A stretch of 64,000 bases of DNA from Rubripirellula tenax (GTDB lineage Bacteria; Planctomycetota; Planctomycetia; Pirellulales; Pirellulaceae). The notes under the pieces were generated by a model. It was not told where the DNA came from. It saw nothing but the letters and a program-made list of their open reading frames with translations, and ran no database searches. The stretch lies in contig NZ_SJPW01000001.1 of assembly GCF_007860125.1 (NCBI RefSeq), positions 1,237,800 to 1,301,799 of the forward strand. The letters run 5' to 3'. Position numbers and translations under genes: made by a program. Positions 8,408 through 16,762 of this stretch are shown piece by piece; position 1 is the stretch's first letter; each line of letters opens with the position of its first letter.

Positions 8408-9538
8408 TCAAACTGCCGCAGCAGTCAGCAGATCCTGGAACCGGTCGAACAGATAATGACTGTCGTGCGGTCCGGCGGCCGCTTCGGGGTGATACTGAAC
8501 ACCGAATGCGGGATGGGTTTTGTGGCGCACGCCCGCAACCGTATCATCGTTCAAGTTACGGTGTGTGATTTCAAGGTCTGCGGGCAACGAGTCGGCGTCG
8601 ACTGCGAAGCCGTGGTTTTGCGTGGTGATCTCAACCTTGCCCGTCGTCAGATCCATCACCGGTTGGTTCGCACCGCGATGGCCGAACTTCAACTTGAAGG
8701 TCTTCGCGCCACATGCCAGTGACAACAACTGATGACCTAAGCAGATTCCAAAAATCGGTGTCTTCCCCAACAGCTCGCTGATCGTCTTGATCGCATAGTC
8801 AAGCGGCTCGGGGTCGCCGGGACCGTTGGACAGAAACACACCGTCGGGCGACAGTTTCATGATCTCGGCCGCTGTCGTGTCGCCGGGTACGATCGTGACC
8901 TTGTAACCACGCGACGCAAAGTGTCGCGGAATGTTCCACTTCATGCCAAAGTCCATGCAAACGACGTGGGTGCCGCCACCTGAATCGACGGCCGCACCGA
9001 TTTCACAAGCGGTCCAATCGTCAAGTTTTTCGTCCCAGGATGTGACGGACTTGCTCATCACTTCGCGAACCAAATCGCGTCCGACCAGGCTGGGTGCGGC
9101 TTTGGCTTTGGCAATCAACGATGCATTGTCGGCGTCCGTGGTCGACAAAATACCTCGCATCGCTCCGGCGGTTCGGATGTGCCGCACCAACGATCGTGTG
9201 TCGATACCCGACAACGCGATGACGTTGTGCTTTTTCAAATAGGTGTCCAGGTCGCCGCTCGCGCGATAGTTGCTGTGGATCCGGCTGAGCTCGCGAACGA
9301 TAAACCCGGACAGCGACGGAACGCGGTGTTCGACATCGATTTCGTTGACGCCGTAGTTGCCGATTTCCGGGTACGTCATCGTGACGATTTGGCCGTGATA
9401 GCTGGGATCGGTCAAGATTTCTTGATAACCGGTCATCGACGTATTGAAAACAACCTCGCCGGTCACTTCGCCAGCCGCGCCGAACGATTGGCCAGGGAAT
9501 ACGGAGCCGTCTTCAAGAACGAGTTTTGCGGGAGTCAT
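8408..9538 (-). CDS. carA: Carbamoyl-phosphate synthase, glutamine-hydrolysing small subunit
   Basis: 376 residues, usual CarA length. The N-terminal CPSase small-subunit domain begins LVLEDGSVFPGQSFGA and includes VFNTSMTGYQEILTDPSY. The C-terminal class I glutamine amidotransferase holds the nucleophile cysteine in GICLGHQ (about residue 265) and the His/Glu pair in QYHPEA (about residue 350). It releases ammonia from glutamine for carbamoyl phosphate, feeding arginine and pyrimidine synthesis. carB is not adjacent. ATG start supported by the family N-terminus; upstream is a 98-base gap to opgG. Confidence 0.97.
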   Translation of the reverse strand: MTPAKLVLEDGSVFPGQSFGAAGEVTGEVVFNTSMTGYQEILTDPSYHGQIVTMTYPEIGNYGVNEIDVEHRVPSLSGFIVRELSRIHSNYRASGDLDTYLKKHNVIALSGIDTRSLVRHIRTAGAMRGILSTTDADNASLIAKAKAAPSLVGRDLVREVMSKSVTSWDEKLDDWTACEIGAAVDSGGGTHVVCMDFGMKWNIPRHFASRGYKVTIVPGDTTAAEIMKLSPDGVFLSNGPGDPEPLDYAIKTISELLGKTPIFGICLGHQLLSLACGAKTFKLKFGHRGANQPVMDLTTGKVEITTQNHGFAVDADSLPADLEITHRNLNDDTVAGVRHKTHPAFGVQYHPEAAAGPHDSHYLFDRFQDLLTAAAV

Positions 9539-9636
9539 GGAAAATCAGCGGGAAACAACGGGGCAGGGTCAAACCGAGGAATTTACAACGCTTTTAGCTT
9601 ATTCCAAACGGCGTTTTTAGGTAAGGAGCGGTGAAA

Positions 9637-11199
9637 TTACCGTGTGTAGACGTCTGGGTAGACAAATTGCGGCTCGTCGTGAGGGCAAAGATACGAGAAG
9701 GTCTCCGAGACCGGCTGCCCGCGGTGACGCAGCGTTGCCTTGATCTCCATGGGTGCCGGTTCCGAGGGCGTTGCGACCATTTTTAGCAGCCAGTCGCCGG
9801 TTTGCGTCTTGGTCAGCTTTTGTTCGGAAATGGCACCGCGAACCGTGGCGATCGCGACGTCGATATACGCGGTTGCGGGGATTTCGCGGATCACTTCGCC
9901 CGCAAAGCGGACCGTCAATGCAATCGACTCGGCGCCGCGTTTCAGTTCCAGCGACGTCGCCCGAGCGACGTTGGATTGCCCGCCATGGTCGCCCCCGAAA
10001 AACTCGACCGTGTATCGAAGCCGCAGGGGGGCATCCGTTGTGGGGGGTAATTGGGGGATCCAGTAGGCACCAAGATTGTCGATGCCTTCGTGAGCACCGG
10101 GCAATTCCAACAGCTCGATGCGGCCCGCACCCCAATCACCGTGCGGCGTAACGAACACACTGGGCCGTTTGTTGTACAACGCGTTGTGATCGTCGAAATG
10201 AAAGAACGAGGTATTCCGCTGCATCAAACCAAACCCGAGCAAACGATCGGTCGGAAACGAAGTCACCGAGGGATACGGCGGTCGGGCGATCGCTCGCCAG
10301 GTCCAGTCGCTATGGGCCGCCTCGCCGGTGCGAATCAATAGGCCGTCGGAATCATGAACCGACGGCCGCGCGTCTTTGGGCGGACCGCGCAAACCATCGC
10401 CCCAAATCCACATGCTGGTCAGCGGTGCGATGGCCAGCTTCTTGGGGACTCGGCGAAAATGAAGTGACGATCGAACGTCAATCGACGTCGTCGTCGCGCC
10501 GGGCATCAATTCGAACTGGTAAGCGCCGCAGACGGTGGGGCTATCCAGTAACGCACGCACCGTGACGGACTTTGCATCCGGGGTGGGTTCGTCGATCCAA
10601 ATCGCACGATAGAACGGAAACTCTTCGGCACCCTCGGTTGCAATGTCGATCGCCAAACCACGTGCCGACGCACCGTAAACGTTGGATTCACTGCGGGCGC
10701 GAAAATAGCTGGACCCCAAAAACGTCAAGAATTCTTCTTCGGCGCCCCTAGGAAAACGTCCGGCGATTTTGATTCCCGCATGACCGGCATCAGCGATGGA
10801 TTTCGGATCCAAGCCATGAAGATCATAAGTGAAGTCGTCCGTCGAAAACGGGATCAACCGGTTTCGATCGTCTTCGCGAACGAACAACCAAACGCGGTCG
10901 CGCTGTACAAACCCTTGGTGGAACGTTTCGATCCAGAAAGGCCGATCCGTTCCCCACCACGTCGCATTCTCGATCTTGTATTGAATCTTGACGTATTGGT
11001 CATACACCATTGCCGCCAAAGATTCCGGCACGGCACGCCGAGGTACAAAATCCGACGATGCGGTCTGTTTTGCTAACTGATCCAAGTCGTCAAACGTTTC
11101 GACTTGCGAGTATCGGGCGACGGCAACCAACGCCTCAGAATCCTCCGCCCCCGCAAGCGAAGTGAACGTGAAAAACAGTACGACACTCAAAAAACGCAT
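9637..11199 (-). CDS. opgG: Periplasmic glucan biosynthesis protein OpgG/MdoG
   Basis: 520 residues with a signal peptide at about 1-18 (MRFLSVVLFFTFTSLAGA). The body matches OpgG/MdoG: FLGSSYFRA, LTSMWIWGD, SFFHFDDHNALYNKRPS and the FVTPHGDWGAGRIELLELP segment. In proteobacteria OpgG acts with the membrane glucosyltransferase OpgH to make osmoregulated periplasmic glucans. No opgH lies next to it, so the partner, if any, is elsewhere. It starts 30 bases after the stop of the aldo/keto reductase and may be co-transcribed with it. Confidence 0.93.
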   Translation of the reverse strand: MRFLSVVLFFTFTSLAGAEDSEALVAVARYSQVETFDDLDQLAKQTASSDFVPRRAVPESLAAMVYDQYVKIQYKIENATWWGTDRPFWIETFHQGFVQRDRVWLFVREDDRNRLIPFSTDDFTYDLHGLDPKSIADAGHAGIKIAGRFPRGAEEEFLTFLGSSYFRARSESNVYGASARGLAIDIATEGAEEFPFYRAIWIDEPTPDAKSVTVRALLDSPTVCGAYQFELMPGATTTSIDVRSSLHFRRVPKKLAIAPLTSMWIWGDGLRGPPKDARPSVHDSDGLLIRTGEAAHSDWTWRAIARPPYPSVTSFPTDRLLGFGLMQRNTSFFHFDDHNALYNKRPSVFVTPHGDWGAGRIELLELPGAHEGIDNLGAYWIPQLPPTTDAPLRLRYTVEFFGGDHGGQSNVARATSLELKRGAESIALTVRFAGEVIREIPATAYIDVAIATVRGAISEQKLTKTQTGDWLLKMVATPSEPAPMEIKATLRHRGQPVSETFSYLCPHDEPQFVYPDVYTR

Positions 11200-11229
11200 G
11201 AGTTCCTATCGCCGATTCGTTTCGAAAGA

Positions 11230-12213
11230 CTATTCGTAGATTGGGAAAAATGTGTTGAACGCAGCTTCGCAAAAATCGCCGGGGTCATTGAATCGACGAT
11301 GACGGTCGAGTCCTGCGATTCGCTTCATGTGGTCATCCGACAACGTGAAATCGAAGACCGCCAAATTCTCTTTCAAACGATCAACGTTCGAAGTCTTCGG
11401 AACCACCGACGTGCCTCGCTGGACACCGAACCGCAACAACACCTGTGCCGGGCTTCGACCAACGTCCGTCGCGATCGACTTGATCGTGTCGTGTTCCAAC
11501 AGCGATTCACTCGCCTCGGCCATGTTCAACTGAAAATACGACTGTGCCCCTAGCGGCGAGAACGCGGTCACGGCGATGTTGGACTGGTCACAAAACCGCA
11601 GCAGTTTTTCTTGGGTCAGATACGGGTGCATTTCGACCTGCAACATCGCCGGCCCAATTTCGGCTTGATTGTCCAAATCGCGAAGCAACGAAACACCGAA
11701 GTTGCAAACCCCGATGTCACGCACCAATCCGTCGTGAACCAACGCTTCCATCGCCCGCCACGTATCGATGATCGGGATCGGCTGCGTTTGGACGGTCGGA
11801 TTCGGCGCATCGGGATCGGCAAACCAACCTGGTGGATAACGTTTCTCGATCGGCACAAAGGCTTGTGCGATCGGAAAGTGGATCAAGTACAGGTCCAGAT
11901 AATCGACCTGCAAGTCTCGCAACGACTTTTCCAAAGCCGGCCGCACGTGATCGGGATGATGAAACGTGTTCCACAGTTTGCTGGTGATCCACAGGTCTTC
12001 GCGAGCGACGGCGCCGTCGCGAAAAGCAGCCGATAACCCTTCGCCGGTTTGAATCTCGTTGCCATAATCGGCGGCGCTGTCGAAGTGACGGTAGCCGCAA
12101 TCGATGGCGCTGCGAACGATGTCGGCTGTGATCGCGTTTTCGATCTTCCACAGGCCAAGCCCGACCGAAGGCATCTCTCGGCCCGTCGCCAACTGGATCG
12201 TTTCAAAGCTCAT
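11230..12213 (-). CDS. Aldo/keto reductase (xylose/aldose reductase-like)
   Basis: 327 residues, complete AKR barrel. The catalytic tetrad is visible: Asp and Tyr in FDSAADYGNE (about residues 44-53), Lys in ITSKLWNT and His in LDLYLIHFP. NADPH-binding region SVVPKTSNVDRLKEN is near the C-terminus. The C-terminal RFNDPGDFCEAAFNTFFP resembles eukaryotic-type xylose reductases (AKR2). It likely reduces sugar or other aldehydes with NADPH; the substrate is not deducible. Sits between an MDR-type oxidoreductase and opgG, all on the same strand. Confidence 0.93.
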   Translation of the reverse strand: MSFETIQLATGREMPSVGLGLWKIENAITADIVRSAIDCGYRHFDSAADYGNEIQTGEGLSAAFRDGAVAREDLWITSKLWNTFHHPDHVRPALEKSLRDLQVDYLDLYLIHFPIAQAFVPIEKRYPPGWFADPDAPNPTVQTQPIPIIDTWRAMEALVHDGLVRDIGVCNFGVSLLRDLDNQAEIGPAMLQVEMHPYLTQEKLLRFCDQSNIAVTAFSPLGAQSYFQLNMAEASESLLEHDTIKSIATDVGRSPAQVLLRFGVQRGTSVVPKTSNVDRLKENLAVFDFTLSDDHMKRIAGLDRHRRFNDPGDFCEAAFNTFFPIYE

Positions 12214-12279
12214 GCAGTCTTCCCAAGTTTGTTTTCGCAGTGACGGTTGCGGCGCTGAACATCCGCAGTAAGCAGCGTA

Positions 12280-13275
12280 TCAGTCGACCGTCAGCACGAT
12301 CTTGCCCATCAGTTCACCGGATTGCTGCAGTGTCGCTTGTTCTTGCAAACGGTGTGCTTGGGCGGCTTCGCTAAGTGGTAGCGTTCGGCCGATGGTGGCT
12401 TTCAATTTTCCCATCGCCAACCAATGGTTGATGTCCTCAGCGGCTGCTCGAATTTCGGACGCCGTCGCTTTGAACATCGCAAACCCGTGTAGCGAACATT
12501 CTTTGACATAGAACGGGCCGACCGGAAACGACGGTCGGGCATCACGACCGGCCATCAATACCATCCGGCCACGGCCCGCCATCAGGTCGACGGCCAAATC
12601 AAAATCGGGTTCGCGGCGAGTCTCCCAAAACACGTTGACGCCCTTGGGGGCTTCGCGTTTGACCGCTTCGGCCAAGGATTCGGTTTGGTAATTGATCGTC
12701 ACGTCAGCGCCCAGGTTCTTGACGGCTTCGCATTTCGATTCGCTGCCTGCGGTGGCAATCACCGTTGCGCCGGCCACGCGCGCCATCTGCACGACCATCG
12801 AACCGACGCCGCCGCTGCCGCCGATCACCAAGATGGTTTCGCCGCCTTGCAAATCGGCTTCGCGGAACAGACCCAAGTGAGCCGTCACGCCCACCAGGGC
12901 GCACGCGGCCGCGTCGACGAACGAGACTTCATCGGCCAACGGATAGCACCAGTCTTGTGAGATCACGATCTTCTCGGCGAACGTTCCTTGTCGCCCCAGC
13001 AATCCTTGGTTGGTACACCAAACTCGGTCGCCCACTTTCGCGTGATGGACGCCTTCGCCGACGGTTTCGACGACACCGGCCGCATCGCAACCGGGGATGT
13101 AGGGCTTCGGCAAATCGAATGCGACCACGCCGCTGCGGACGTAGGTATCGATCGGGTTGACCGAAACGGCATGGACGCGGATCAGCACTTCGCCGCGGCC
13201 GGGCGTGGGTGTATCGAGGTCGCCGAATTGAATGACGTCGGGCGCACCAGTCGCGGTCAGATAGGCAGCTTTCAT
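12280..13275 (-). CDS. Zinc-independent MDR oxidoreductase (NADPH:quinone reductase-like)
   Basis: 331 residues from MKAAYLTATGAPD; the 49-residue extension of the longest frame lacks the family pattern and was dropped. GroES-like N-terminal half (VHAVSVNPIDTYVRSG, PGCDAAGVVETVGEGV) and Rossmann half with LVIGGSGGVGSMVVQMA (GGxGGVG dinucleotide motif). It lacks the catalytic-zinc cysteine/histidine set, as in quinone oxidoreductase/zeta-crystallin members. Expected NADPH-dependent reduction of quinones or enones. Preceded by a 222-base gap that contains an inverted repeat. Confidence 0.93.
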   Translation of the reverse strand: MKAAYLTATGAPDVIQFGDLDTPTPGRGEVLIRVHAVSVNPIDTYVRSGVVAFDLPKPYIPGCDAAGVVETVGEGVHHAKVGDRVWCTNQGLLGRQGTFAEKIVISQDWCYPLADEVSFVDAAACALVGVTAHLGLFREADLQGGETILVIGGSGGVGSMVVQMARVAGATVIATAGSESKCEAVKNLGADVTINYQTESLAEAVKREAPKGVNVFWETRREPDFDLAVDLMAGRGRMVLMAGRDARPSFPVGPFYVKECSLHGFAMFKATASEIRAAAEDINHWLAMGKLKATIGRTLPLSEAAQAHRLQEQATLQQSGELMGKIVLTVD

Positions 13276-13403
13276 GAGATTCGTTCGCGGTTCGAGTAGC
13301 TCGGGATGACCACACGTCAGTTTACGGCTTGGCGACGGATTTGTCGTGTGAGCTACTTCCGTTTCCAGATCCAATCCGTTTTTGAAACTGGGTAGTCCGG
13401 ATT

Positions 13404-13465
13404 GTCGTGGATTGCTCCGCAATCCAACGAGTTCCAGGTGTTGGTTCGGCGGAGCGATCCACGAC
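13404..13465. repeat. Inverted repeat, 17-bp arms
   Basis: Arms at 13404-13420 and 13449-13465 pair with one mismatch around a 28-base spacer (left arm GTCGTGGATTGCTCCGC). It lies in the 222-base gap between the SDR stop and the MDR start. There is no T-run, so it is more like a REP/BIME-type palindrome than a factor-independent terminator. Confidence 0.75.
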
Positions 13466-13497
13466 GATCGTTGCCTAAGTTGTAGAACTGGCTAGCT

Positions 13498-14274
13498 CTA
13501 CTTCTGTTTCAGAATCGCATTCATGATCGGCGGAGCTATGCGGTCGGCATAGACGAGTGCTTTGCCGCCAAGGCTGAGGATGACTTCGCTGCGGCGTGCC
13601 AGAATCGCCGCCATTGCCGCACGGGCGACGCGGTCGGGCGTCCAGCTGCCGATGCTGGACGACGTTTGGTCGGCGCCGGTGTGAACCAACGCGTCGAAAA
13701 ACTCGCTGTCGGTGGTGCTGGGGCTGACCAGGGTGACCTGGATACCGCGCGGTGCCAGCTCGGCTCGCAACGAATCGCTCCATCCGTGCATCGCAAACTT
13801 GCTGGCACAGTATTCACTTTTGTTCGGCACGGCGCGGTGGCCCAACACGCTGCTGATGTTGGCGATCACGGCGGCGGGCGATCTCGCCAGATGCTTGATC
13901 GCGATTCGTGTCAGTTCGGCGGGCGCAAAAAAGTTGACTTCCATCACTTCGCGCAGCCGGGCCGGCGAAGCATCGGCGAACGGACCGATCGCGCCGACGC
14001 CCGCATTGTTGACCAGCAAGTCGACCGCGCCGCCACGCACGTTTGCTGCGACATCGATGATCGATTCGCGCACGCCGCCATCCGTAATGTCGCCAGCAAC
14101 GGGAATGATCTTGCCGACGGTTGCCCGCTGGCGAAGTTCTTCCAATCGCTCGCGCCGCCGGGCAACGGCGACGACCGTTGCGCCGCGGTCCGATAGCATT
14201 TCGCAAAGACAGCGTCCGATGCCGCTACTGGCGCCGGTCACGATGGTGACGGCGCCGTCGGGATTCAATCGCAC
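13498..14274 (-). CDS. Short-chain dehydrogenase/reductase
   Basis: Classical SDR: nucleotide-binding TGASSGIG near the N-terminus, NNAGVG, active-site Ser in ANISSVLGH and YxxxK in SEYCASKFA. A GTG start at 14274 (VRLNPDGAV), five bases after the hflX stop, gives 258 residues and leaves a normal SDR N-terminus. The open frame continues to 14331 inside hflX, which is less likely. The C-terminal part (RVARAAMAAILARRSEV) resembles SDRs of unknown substrate. Probably co-transcribed with hflX. Confidence 0.9.
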   Translation of the reverse strand: MRLNPDGAVTIVTGASSGIGRCLCEMLSDRGATVVAVARRRERLEELRQRATVGKIIPVAGDITDGGVRESIIDVAANVRGGAVDLLVNNAGVGAIGPFADASPARLREVMEVNFFAPAELTRIAIKHLARSPAAVIANISSVLGHRAVPNKSEYCASKFAMHGWSDSLRAELAPRGIQVTLVSPSTTDSEFFDALVHTGADQTSSSIGSWTPDRVARAAMAAILARRSEVILSLGGKALVYADRIAPPIMNAILKQK

Positions 14275-14278
14275 GCGA

Positions 14279-15661
14279 TCAAGCCACTTCGCTGGGCGCG
14301 TCGCCCATCGGCAGATCACCGACATCGACATCGTCGTGATGGACCGTGCCCATTGGCATTGTCCGCCGTGACGGATCGTCGATCGGGCGAATGTCCTTGG
14401 CCGATTTGTGAACCGGCCCCATCGCGGCGACGGGCATGCGGACGTGGACGGTGGTGATCTGGTCGCCGAATTCTCGCGACAACACTTCGCCTTTGGCTGA
14501 CAAGTACGACAACAGTTTCCCGTCCGTCACGGCGACATCGACTTCGACGTCCAAGAATTCGCGTCCAAGTGCTTCGCCGACCGCTTCGGTCAACATCGTC
14601 AAACCTTTGTTCGACTGGGCGCTGACGGGAATTGCGTTGGGGTAACGGTCCAGAACGCGGTTCAACACCGCGGGGCTTTCGATCGCGTCGATCTTGTTCA
14701 GCACCAACAGCGTGTCTTTTTCCTCGATGCCCAATTCCTTTAGCACTTCGTAGACCGCCGCGATCTGTTCAAAGACAGTCGCGCTGCTGGCGTCGGCGAC
14801 GTGCAGCAAGAGCTCGGCTTGGCGAGTTTCTTCAAGGGTCGACTTGAAACTGGCGACCAACGAGTGCGGCAAGTTGCGAATGAAACCAACCGTATCGCTT
14901 AACAGCACCGTGCCCCAGCCGGGCAATTGCCATCGTCGGGTTCGCGTGTCCAACGTCGCGAACAGTTTGTCTTCGGCCAACACGTCGGCATCGGTCAGCG
15001 CGTTCATCAATGTGCTCTTTCCCGCGTTGGTGTAACCGACCAACGACACCGTCGGCGATTCCTTGCGAGCGGCAACTTGACGTTCTCGACGACGTTCGAC
15101 TTGCGACAACTCGGCTTGCAAATCGTGAATGCGTTTCTGGGCGATACGACGGTCGACTTCCAATTGCTTTTCGCCGGGCCCCCGCATGCCGACGCCCATC
15201 GCTTGCCGCGACAAGTGCGTCCACATCCGTTTCAACCGCGGCAGCGAATACTCGAGTTGTGCCAACTCGACCGCCAATCGTGATTCGTGCGTCCGCGCGC
15301 CGGCCGCAAAAATGTCCAGGATCAATTCCGTCCGGTCGATGACGCGGGCACCGGTGGCTTGTTCGAGATTGCGAACCTGAGCGGGTGACAGGTCGTTGTC
15401 GAAGACGATCAGGTCGGCGTCGTACCGTTCAACCATCAATCGAAGCTCTTCGACTTTTCCTTTGCCCAAGTAAGTCGAATGGTTGGCGGCCGAACGTCGT
15501 TGGATCAATTCATCAACGACTTGAGTGCCGGCGGTGGTTGCCAAACCGTGCAGTTCTTCCAACGGATCGGCCTCGACGGGTTCGCCGGGCATGATCATAC
15601 GTGCCAAGATGCTGCGTTCGGGCGAGTCGTCTTGGACTTGGTGGGGTTCACGCGCAGTGAT
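14279..15661 (-). CDS. hflX: Ribosome-associated GTPase HflX
   Basis: Full HflX: N-terminal domain with YLGKGKVEEL and the glycine-rich linker MGVGMRGPGEKQLEVDRR, then the GTPase with G1 GYTNAGKST, G3 DTVGF and G4 LNKID. HflX rescues or splits stalled ribosomes. The start is unusual. In frame, the coding sense continues upstream of the TTG at 15607 (EPHQVQDDSPERSIL reads naturally) up to a TAA at 15676-15674, with no ATG, GTG or CTG between. An AAGGAG at 15675-15670 sits eight bases before an ATC at 15661, which I take as the likely start (460 residues). TTG 15607 is the fallback. The C-terminal ~60 residues are an extra acidic tail. Confidence 0.9.
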   Translation of the reverse strand: MTAREPHQVQDDSPERSILARMIMPGEPVEADPLEELHGLATTAGTQVVDELIQRRSAANHSTYLGKGKVEELRLMVERYDADLIVFDNDLSPAQVRNLEQATGARVIDRTELILDIFAAGARTHESRLAVELAQLEYSLPRLKRMWTHLSRQAMGVGMRGPGEKQLEVDRRIAQKRIHDLQAELSQVERRRERQVAARKESPTVSLVGYTNAGKSTLMNALTDADVLAEDKLFATLDTRTRRWQLPGWGTVLLSDTVGFIRNLPHSLVASFKSTLEETRQAELLLHVADASSATVFEQIAAVYEVLKELGIEEKDTLLVLNKIDAIESPAVLNRVLDRYPNAIPVSAQSNKGLTMLTEAVGEALGREFLDVEVDVAVTDGKLLSYLSAKGEVLSREFGDQITTVHVRMPVAAMGPVHKSAKDIRPIDDPSRRTMPMGTVHHDDVDVGDLPMGDAPSEVA

Positions 15662-15669
15662 AGGTGACG

Positions 15670-15675
15670 CTCCTT
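15670..15675 (-). promoter_or_regulatory. Shine-Dalgarno AAGGAG in front of the apparent ATC start of hflX
   Basis: AAGGAG followed by an eight-base spacer and ATC at 15661-15659. It is the only ribosome-site match in the interval between the in-frame stop at 15676-15674 and the first standard start at 15607, and it decides the proposed hflX start. Confidence 0.55.
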
Positions 15676-15848
15676 ATATGAAAAGCCGTGGTTGATTCCA
15701 CAACTGCATTATAGCTGAGAGAAACCAAAGCAAGAAGGTTCGGCCGGATCGAGCATCAAATCCCCATTACCTAACACCTAATCCCCAACACCTATTCCGC
15801 CACCCTTTGACCAGACGTGTCACGGGCTTAGCGAAGAATCGTTTTTGT

Positions 15849-15866
15849 CGAGCCAACGGAGGCTCG
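15849..15866. repeat. Small hairpin upstream of the 87-residue ORF
   Basis: CGAGCC and GGCTCG (15849-15854 and 15861-15866) form a perfect six-base-pair stem around AACGGA, 31 bases before the ATG at 15898. It could be an mRNA leader hairpin; nothing else supports regulation. Confidence 0.4.
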
Positions 15867-15897
15867 GCGGAAACAAATTTTTGCCGGAGACTTCCCG

Positions 15898-16161
15898 ATG
15901 ACCCAAATGTTGCTGTTCGATTCGGTCGCTGAAACCACTGCCACCCCGATCGTCCCTGTCGTGAATGTGCCCGTCGCCCAACCGGCCGCTGAGCCCGTTT
16001 CGACCTCTGCGATAGCCCAGGTATCAGCCAAACGGTCTGGCGAAAAACGCGAAGAAGGCGGGCTGAACCACATGGGCGATTTGGCCCGATTGGTGCTGCT
16101 GCGGTACGACTTGGTCGCCAAACGCCGCGAGCAAATGGCCGCCCGCCGACGTGCAAGGTGA
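15898..16161 (+). CDS. Small unknown protein with a basic C-terminal helix
   Basis: 87 residues. A GGAG lies eight bases before the ATG. The N-terminal half is Pro/Ala/Val-rich and looks unstructured; the C-terminal part contains HMGDLARLVLLRYDLVAKRR and ends in a run of arginines, compatible with an amphipathic nucleic-acid- or protein-binding helix. I do not recognise the family. It is on the same strand as imuA-imuB, separated by the LapA-domain gene on the other strand and a palindromic element, so a role in mutagenesis or SOS is only a positional guess. Confidence 0.65.
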   Translation: MTQMLLFDSVAETTATPIVPVVNVPVAQPAAEPVSTSAIAQVSAKRSGEKREEGGLNHMGDLARLVLLRYDLVAKRREQMAARRRAR

Positions 16162-16220
16162 GGCTGCGGCGAACGTCCGGCTTAGGTGATTCAGTTTTGG
16201 CCGTGTTTTACAATGACTTC

Positions 16221-16313
16221 ACTCTCCCTCGGGAGAGTCGAGCCTAAGCGAGGAGAGGGGGAGCGTCTGCTCGAATCCTCCCCTCGCTTAGGCTCAGACT
16301 CTCCTTGAAAAGG
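16221..16313. repeat. Palindromic repeat element (copy 1)
   Basis: Begins with a perfect hairpin (ACTCTCCC, two bases, GGGAGAGT at 16221-16238). A longer inverted repeat follows: a stretch containing GAGCCTAAGCGAGGAGAGG at about 16239-16258 pairs with one containing CCTCCCCTCGCTTAGGCTC at 16277-16295, ending in GACTCTCC. The same architecture with related sequence recurs at 16801-16891. It lies between the 87-residue ORF and the convergent LapA-domain gene. Confidence 0.8.
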
Positions 16314-16352
16314 TTGGTAAATCTAAGTCGGACGCTCTCGCAAGCGGCCGGG

Positions 16353-16640
16353 TTACCTGAGCGGCGACGTGTCCTGGGAAGCTCCTGTTTTGCCGGCGTC
16401 CTTTTTGGATTCCACCACGACGACTTCCTTTTTCGTCGACTTTCGGTTTCGCAGCATTGACGCGGTCACCAACGCCCCGAACAAGAACCCCACCGCCGTG
16501 GAAACCACCAATAACACCGATAACGGGAACGCGGCGTCCATCCAAAGCAGCCGCACGTCCGTCAAAGCATTGTTCTGGAGCGCCATCGATAAGGCCAGCA
16601 GGATGCCGACGATCAGAAAGAACCAACGAATTTTCTGCAT
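16353..16640 (-). CDS. LapA-domain (DUF1049) small membrane protein
   Basis: 95 residues: helix 1 at about 5-22 (RWFFLIVGILLALSMAL), the family core ALQNNALTDVRLLWMD, helix 2 at about 41-62 (LSVLLVVSTAVGFLFGALV), then a lysine-rich cytoplasmic tail. This matches LapA/YciS-type proteins, which in E. coli help coordinate lipopolysaccharide assembly with LapB. No lapB-like gene is adjacent. Divergent from imuA. Confidence 0.8.
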   Translation of the reverse strand: MQKIRWFFLIVGILLALSMALQNNALTDVRLLWMDAAFPLSVLLVVSTAVGFLFGALVTASMLRNRKSTKKEVVVVESKKDAGKTGASQDTSPLR

Positions 16641-16749
16641 CCGAGTTGCCTAAAAAACCGACTTAAAGATACTGTACGCAGTTACACCAAGTTGCTAGCA
16701 TTGGGTGTTCTGCCGTCCACCTGACTTTAATCCAACCGAGCTCGACCAG

Positions 16750-16755
16750 GGAGGT
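16750..16755 (+). promoter_or_regulatory. Shine-Dalgarno GGAGGT of imuA
   Basis: GGAGGT, then seven bases, then GTG at 16763. This strong site fixes the imuA start upstream of the palindromic repeat, so the repeat is translated. Confidence 0.65.
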
Positions 16756-16762
16756 GAACCGA

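Noticed and set aside
9580..9620. Candidate terminator between opgG and carA
   Set aside because: The stem is only five base pairs (AACGC/GCGTT) and the T-run lies on the wrong strand for the minus-strand genes.
15755..15796. Imperfect tandem-like stretch (CCCCATTACCTAACACCTAATCC region) upstream of the 87-residue ORF
   Set aside because: Units are too diverged and too few to call a tandem repeat or a CRISPR-like array.
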